A DNA stretch of 64,000 bases from an uncultured Pelagibacteraceae bacterium (GTDB lineage: Bacteria; Pseudomonadota; Alphaproteobacteria; Pelagibacterales; AG-422-B15). The position numbers were made by a program, and so were the translations under genes. The stretch is taken from NCBI GenBank assembly GCA_902546615.1, contig CACCKE010000001.1:78409-142408 (forward strand), read 5' to 3'. The notes under the pieces were generated by a model. It was not told the DNA's origin, did not search any database, and saw only the letters and a program-made list of their open reading frames with translations. Every line of letters begins with the position of its first letter. The stretch's first letter is position 1. Below, piece after piece: positions 61,742 to 64,000 of the stretch.

Positions 61742-63145
61742 ATGAGTACTCCAAAGACATTATACGATAAAATATGGAATGATCATTTAGTTTCAGAAAA
61801 TGAAGATGGAACATCAATCATTTATATTGACAGACATCTTGTTCATGAAGTTACAAGTCCCCAAGCATTTGAAGGACTAAAAATTGCAAACAGATCAGTT
61901 AGAAAACCTAATTTTACATTAGCCACTGCTGATCACAATATTCCTACAACAAATAGAGATGAGGGAATATCAGATCCAGAGTCTAAGTTACAGGTAGATA
62001 CTCTTGAAGAGAATTGTAAAGAGCACGGAATTACTTTTCTTTCTATGTCTGATAAAAGACAGGGTATAGTCCATATTATCGGACCGGAGCAAGGTTTCAC
62101 ACAACCAGGAATGACTATCGTTTGTGGTGATAGCCATACTTCAACACACGGTGCCTTCGGTGCTCTTGCATGGGGTATTGGAACTTCTGAAGTAGAACAT
62201 GTTCTTGCAACTCAAACATTGGTACAAACTAAAGCTAAGAATATGCAAATTAATATACAAGGTGAACTGCCACTGGGTGTTACAGCAAAAGATATTGTTT
62301 TAAAGATTATTCAAACAATTGGAACTGCTGGAGGTACTGGGTATGTTATTGAATACACAGGTGATGCGATCAAATCCCTAACAATGGAGGGAAGAATGAC
62401 AGTCTGTAACATGTCAATTGAAGCAGGAGCAAGAGCTGGTTTAATCAGTCCTGATGAAAAAACAATTGAATACTTAAAGGGTAGACCATTTTCTCCAGCA
62501 GAAAATGAATATCAATCAGCATCGGATTATTGGTTATCGCTAGCTTCTGATGAAGGTGCTGCTTATGACAAAACAGTAAATATTGATGCAAGCGACATCA
62601 TTCCACAAGTCACTTGGGGCACAAGTCCTGAGGATGTAGTTTCTATTGATGGATTGGTTCCAAACCCTGATGATGAAAGCGATGAGACAAAGAAAAAATC
62701 AATGATTAGAGCTTTGGAATACATGGGTCTTGTTCCGAATACACCACTTAAAGAGGTTAAAGTAGATAAGGTATTCATTGGTTCATGTACTAATGGACGG
62801 ATTGAAGACCTGAGAGCTGCATCAAAAATTGCAAAAGATAGAAAAGTTGCGGACCATGTAAATGCAATAATCGTTCCTGGGTCTGGTTTAGTTAAACAGC
62901 AGGCAGAAGAGGAGGGTTTAGACAAAATATTTATTGAGTCAGGCTTTGAATGGAGAGAGCCTGGATGTTCAATGTGTCTTGCAATGAATGCCGATAAACT
63001 TAAACCTCAAGAAAGATGTGCTTCCACTTCAAATAGGAACTTTGAAGGTAGGCAAGGAAGAGGGGGTCGTACTCATTTAATGAGTCCAGCTATGGCTGCT
63101 GCTGCGGCTATCAATGGAAAACTATCAGACAGTAGAGAGATATAA
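61742..63145 (+). CDS. leuC: 3-isopropylmalate dehydratase large subunit
   Basis: With LeuD isomerises 2- to 3-isopropylmalate in leucine synthesis. The 467-aa protein has [53 protein letters not shown], and cluster cysteines in [17 protein letters not shown] and [10 protein letters not shown]. It shares one base with leuD. The 39-bp gap after rplS has no terminator, so it is probably read from the ribosomal operon as well. Confidence 0.98.
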   Translation: MSTPKTLYDKIWNDHLVSENEDGTSIIYIDRHLVHEVTSPQAFEGLKIANRSVRKPNFTLATADHNIPTTNRDEGISDPESKLQVDTLEENCKEHGITFLSMSDKRQGIVHIIGPEQGFTQPGMTIVCGDSHTSTHGAFGALAWGIGTSEVEHVLATQTLVQTKAKNMQINIQGELPLGVTAKDIVLKIIQTIGTAGGTGYVIEYTGDAIKSLTMEGRMTVCNMSIEAGARAGLISPDEKTIEYLKGRPFSPAENEYQSASDYWLSLASDEGAAYDKTVNIDASDIIPQVTWGTSPEDVVSIDGLVPNPDDESDETKKKSMIRALEYMGLVPNTPLKEVKVDKVFIGSCTNGRIEDLRAASKIAKDRKVADHVNAIIVPGSGLVKQQAEEEGLDKIFIESGFEWREPGCSMCLAMNADKLKPQERCASTSNRNFEGRQGRGGRTHLMSPAMAAAAAINGKLSDSREI

Positions 63146-63771
63146 TGGAAAAATTTAAAAAAATAGAAAGTAATGCAATTCCTTTACCAATGGTGAATGT
63201 TGATACTGATATGATTATTCCAAAACAATTTCTCAAAACAATTAAGCGAACAGGTTTAGGTAAAAATTTATTTTATGAATTAAGATATGATGAGAAAGAT
63301 GCACCTATTGATTCGTTTGTCCTTAATCAAGATAAATATAAAGACTCTCAAATTTTGATTACTGGTAAAAATTTTGGCTGCGGGTCATCTCGTGAACATG
63401 CACCCTGGTCAATCTTAGATTATGGCATTAAATGCATCATCGCTTCGAGTTTTGCGGATATCTTTTATAATAATTGTTTCAAGAATGGCATTCTTCCAAT
63501 CAAATTAGATGAGGCTGAAGTAACTAAATTACAAAAAGCAGCCGAAAACAGTCTTAGTTTTACAATTGATTTAGAAAATCAGAAGATTTCTTATTTTGAT
63601 AAAAATATAAATCATGAGGTAAGTTTTGAACTTGATAAAGCCAAAAAAACTAGCCTATTAGAGGGTTTAGACGATATTGGATTGACACTAGCTAAAGTTA
63701 ATCATATTTCTGATTTTGAAAATAAGCAAAAGTCAAGAACACCCTGGTTGTATAGCCAGCAAATAAAATGA
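63145..63771 (+). CDS. leuD: 3-isopropylmalate dehydratase small subunit
   Basis: The swivelling small subunit that pairs with LeuC. The 208-aa length is right. Visible are PLPMVNVDTDMIIPKQFLKTIKRTGLG, the substrate-binding LITGKNFGCGSSREHAPWSILDYGIKCIIASSFADIFYNNCFKNGILPI, and the Trp-containing C-terminus. It is overlapped by leuB as ATGA. Confidence 0.98.
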   Translation: MEKFKKIESNAIPLPMVNVDTDMIIPKQFLKTIKRTGLGKNLFYELRYDEKDAPIDSFVLNQDKYKDSQILITGKNFGCGSSREHAPWSILDYGIKCIIASSFADIFYNNCFKNGILPIKLDEAEVTKLQKAAENSLSFTIDLENQKISYFDKNINHEVSFELDKAKKTSLLEGLDDIGLTLAKVNHISDFENKQKSRTPWLYSQQIK

Positions 63772-64000
63772 GCAATTCTTATAAATTATTAGTCTTACCT
63801 GGCGACGGTATAGGGCCTGAAGTAATGAAGGAGGTCATAAAGGTTGCTAAGAGTATTGGTGAACTTAGTAAAGTTAAATTTGAGATAGAAGAGGACGATA
63901 TTGGTGGGTCTGCCTATGATCGCTATGGCACTCCTCTATCTGATGAGACTCTTGAAAAAGCTAAAAACTCTCACGCAGTTTTACTTGGTGCTGTGGGTGG
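63768..64000 (+). CDS. leuB: 3-isopropylmalate dehydrogenase, N-terminal part (cut by window edge)
   Basis: Oxidises and decarboxylates 3-isopropylmalate. Only about 77 codons lie in the window, so the ORF track lacks it. The product starts [22 protein letters not shown], the universal opening of the isocitrate/isopropylmalate dehydrogenase family. It continues with [33 protein letters not shown], which points to LeuB. It overlaps leuD by 4 bp, completing leuC-leuD-leuB. Confidence 0.96.
   Translation, partial: [77 protein letters not shown]

Noticed and set aside
61539-61745. ORFs of 64 and 67 aa over the rplS 3' end
   Set aside because: Low-complexity Leu/Lys/Gln shadows of the repetitive acidic tail codons.
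1-64000. CRISPR array, rRNA genes, replication origin
   Set aside because: No regularly spaced repeats, rRNA sequence or clustered DnaA boxes were noticed on reading. The only repeats found are the island repeats and the rpsP tail.

Overview
The window looks like a core chromosomal segment of a free-living, AT-rich, streamlined marine alphaproteobacterium. The gene sets and orders are alphaproteobacterial: rpsP-rimM-trmD-rplS-leuCDB, mtaB-dapF-ffh with ftsY, tsaD-gpsA-EVE, DUF3576-leuS, DUF2794, IalB, a DUF1674/SDHAF4-type protein and a complete ccmABCDEFGH run. Intergenic space is minimal, many genes overlap by 1-23 bp, convergent genes often share their last bases, and only two clear intrinsic terminators were found. 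SAR116-, AEGEAN-169/HIMB59- or SAR11-like lineages would fit. The sequence alone does not let me choose between them.

Layout. 1-3.2 kb: leuS (cut by the left edge), a DUF3576 lipoprotein and a porin. 3.2-11.3 kb: yggS, an L,D-transpeptidase divergent from a winged-helix regulator, a glutamine synthetase-family enzyme, lolA-ftsK, a UbiH-like monooxygenase and a LON-domain protein. 11.3-16.8 kb: tRNA-Gly(GCC), an MFS transporter, two small membrane proteins, purH, rpe, a 51-aa SDHAF4-like gene missed by the ORF track, and a DUF985 cupin. 16.8-26.3 kb: acs, an EVE-domain gene, a two-gene restriction-modification island, then gpsA, tsaD and hemCD. 26.5-32.5 kb: DUF1302, DUF1329, YCF48-like and a short-chain dehydrogenase, probably an envelope lipid or hydrophobic-compound system. 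32.5-42.8 kb: amidotransferase, yggT, folD, argG, rlmN, ialB, a quinone oxidoreductase, a four-gene reductase/phhB operon, a Bax-inhibitor-1 protein and DUF2794. 43-54.5 kb: htpG, a secreted protein, acnA, ccmABCDEFGH and two small envelope proteins including a PagL-like one. 54.5-64 kb: ftsY, mtaB, a DCC-family protein, dapF, ffh with a structured leader, rpsP-rimM-trmD-rplS and leuC-leuD-leuB (cut by the right edge).

The strongest unusual signal is the restriction-modification island at about 19.1-22.6 kb. A nuclease-methyltransferase fusion and its specificity subunit sit between two perfect 21-bp direct repeats. The repeat is the 5' end of the EVE gene, so the insertion regenerated the EVE start and left a 14-codon remnant behind gpsA. 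Inside each end lies a second matching 25-bp repeat made of two 12-bp units, resembling recombinase arm sites, yet no recombinase gene is present. Other notable signals are the GC-rich ffh leader RNA, a 13-bp hairpin that buries the MFS start codon downstream of the tRNA, acidic tails on both S16 and L19 (S16 with a 60-bp-period repeat), an RpoH-like promoter at htpG, and the DUF1302/DUF1329/YCF48/hydroxysteroid-dehydrogenase-like cluster.
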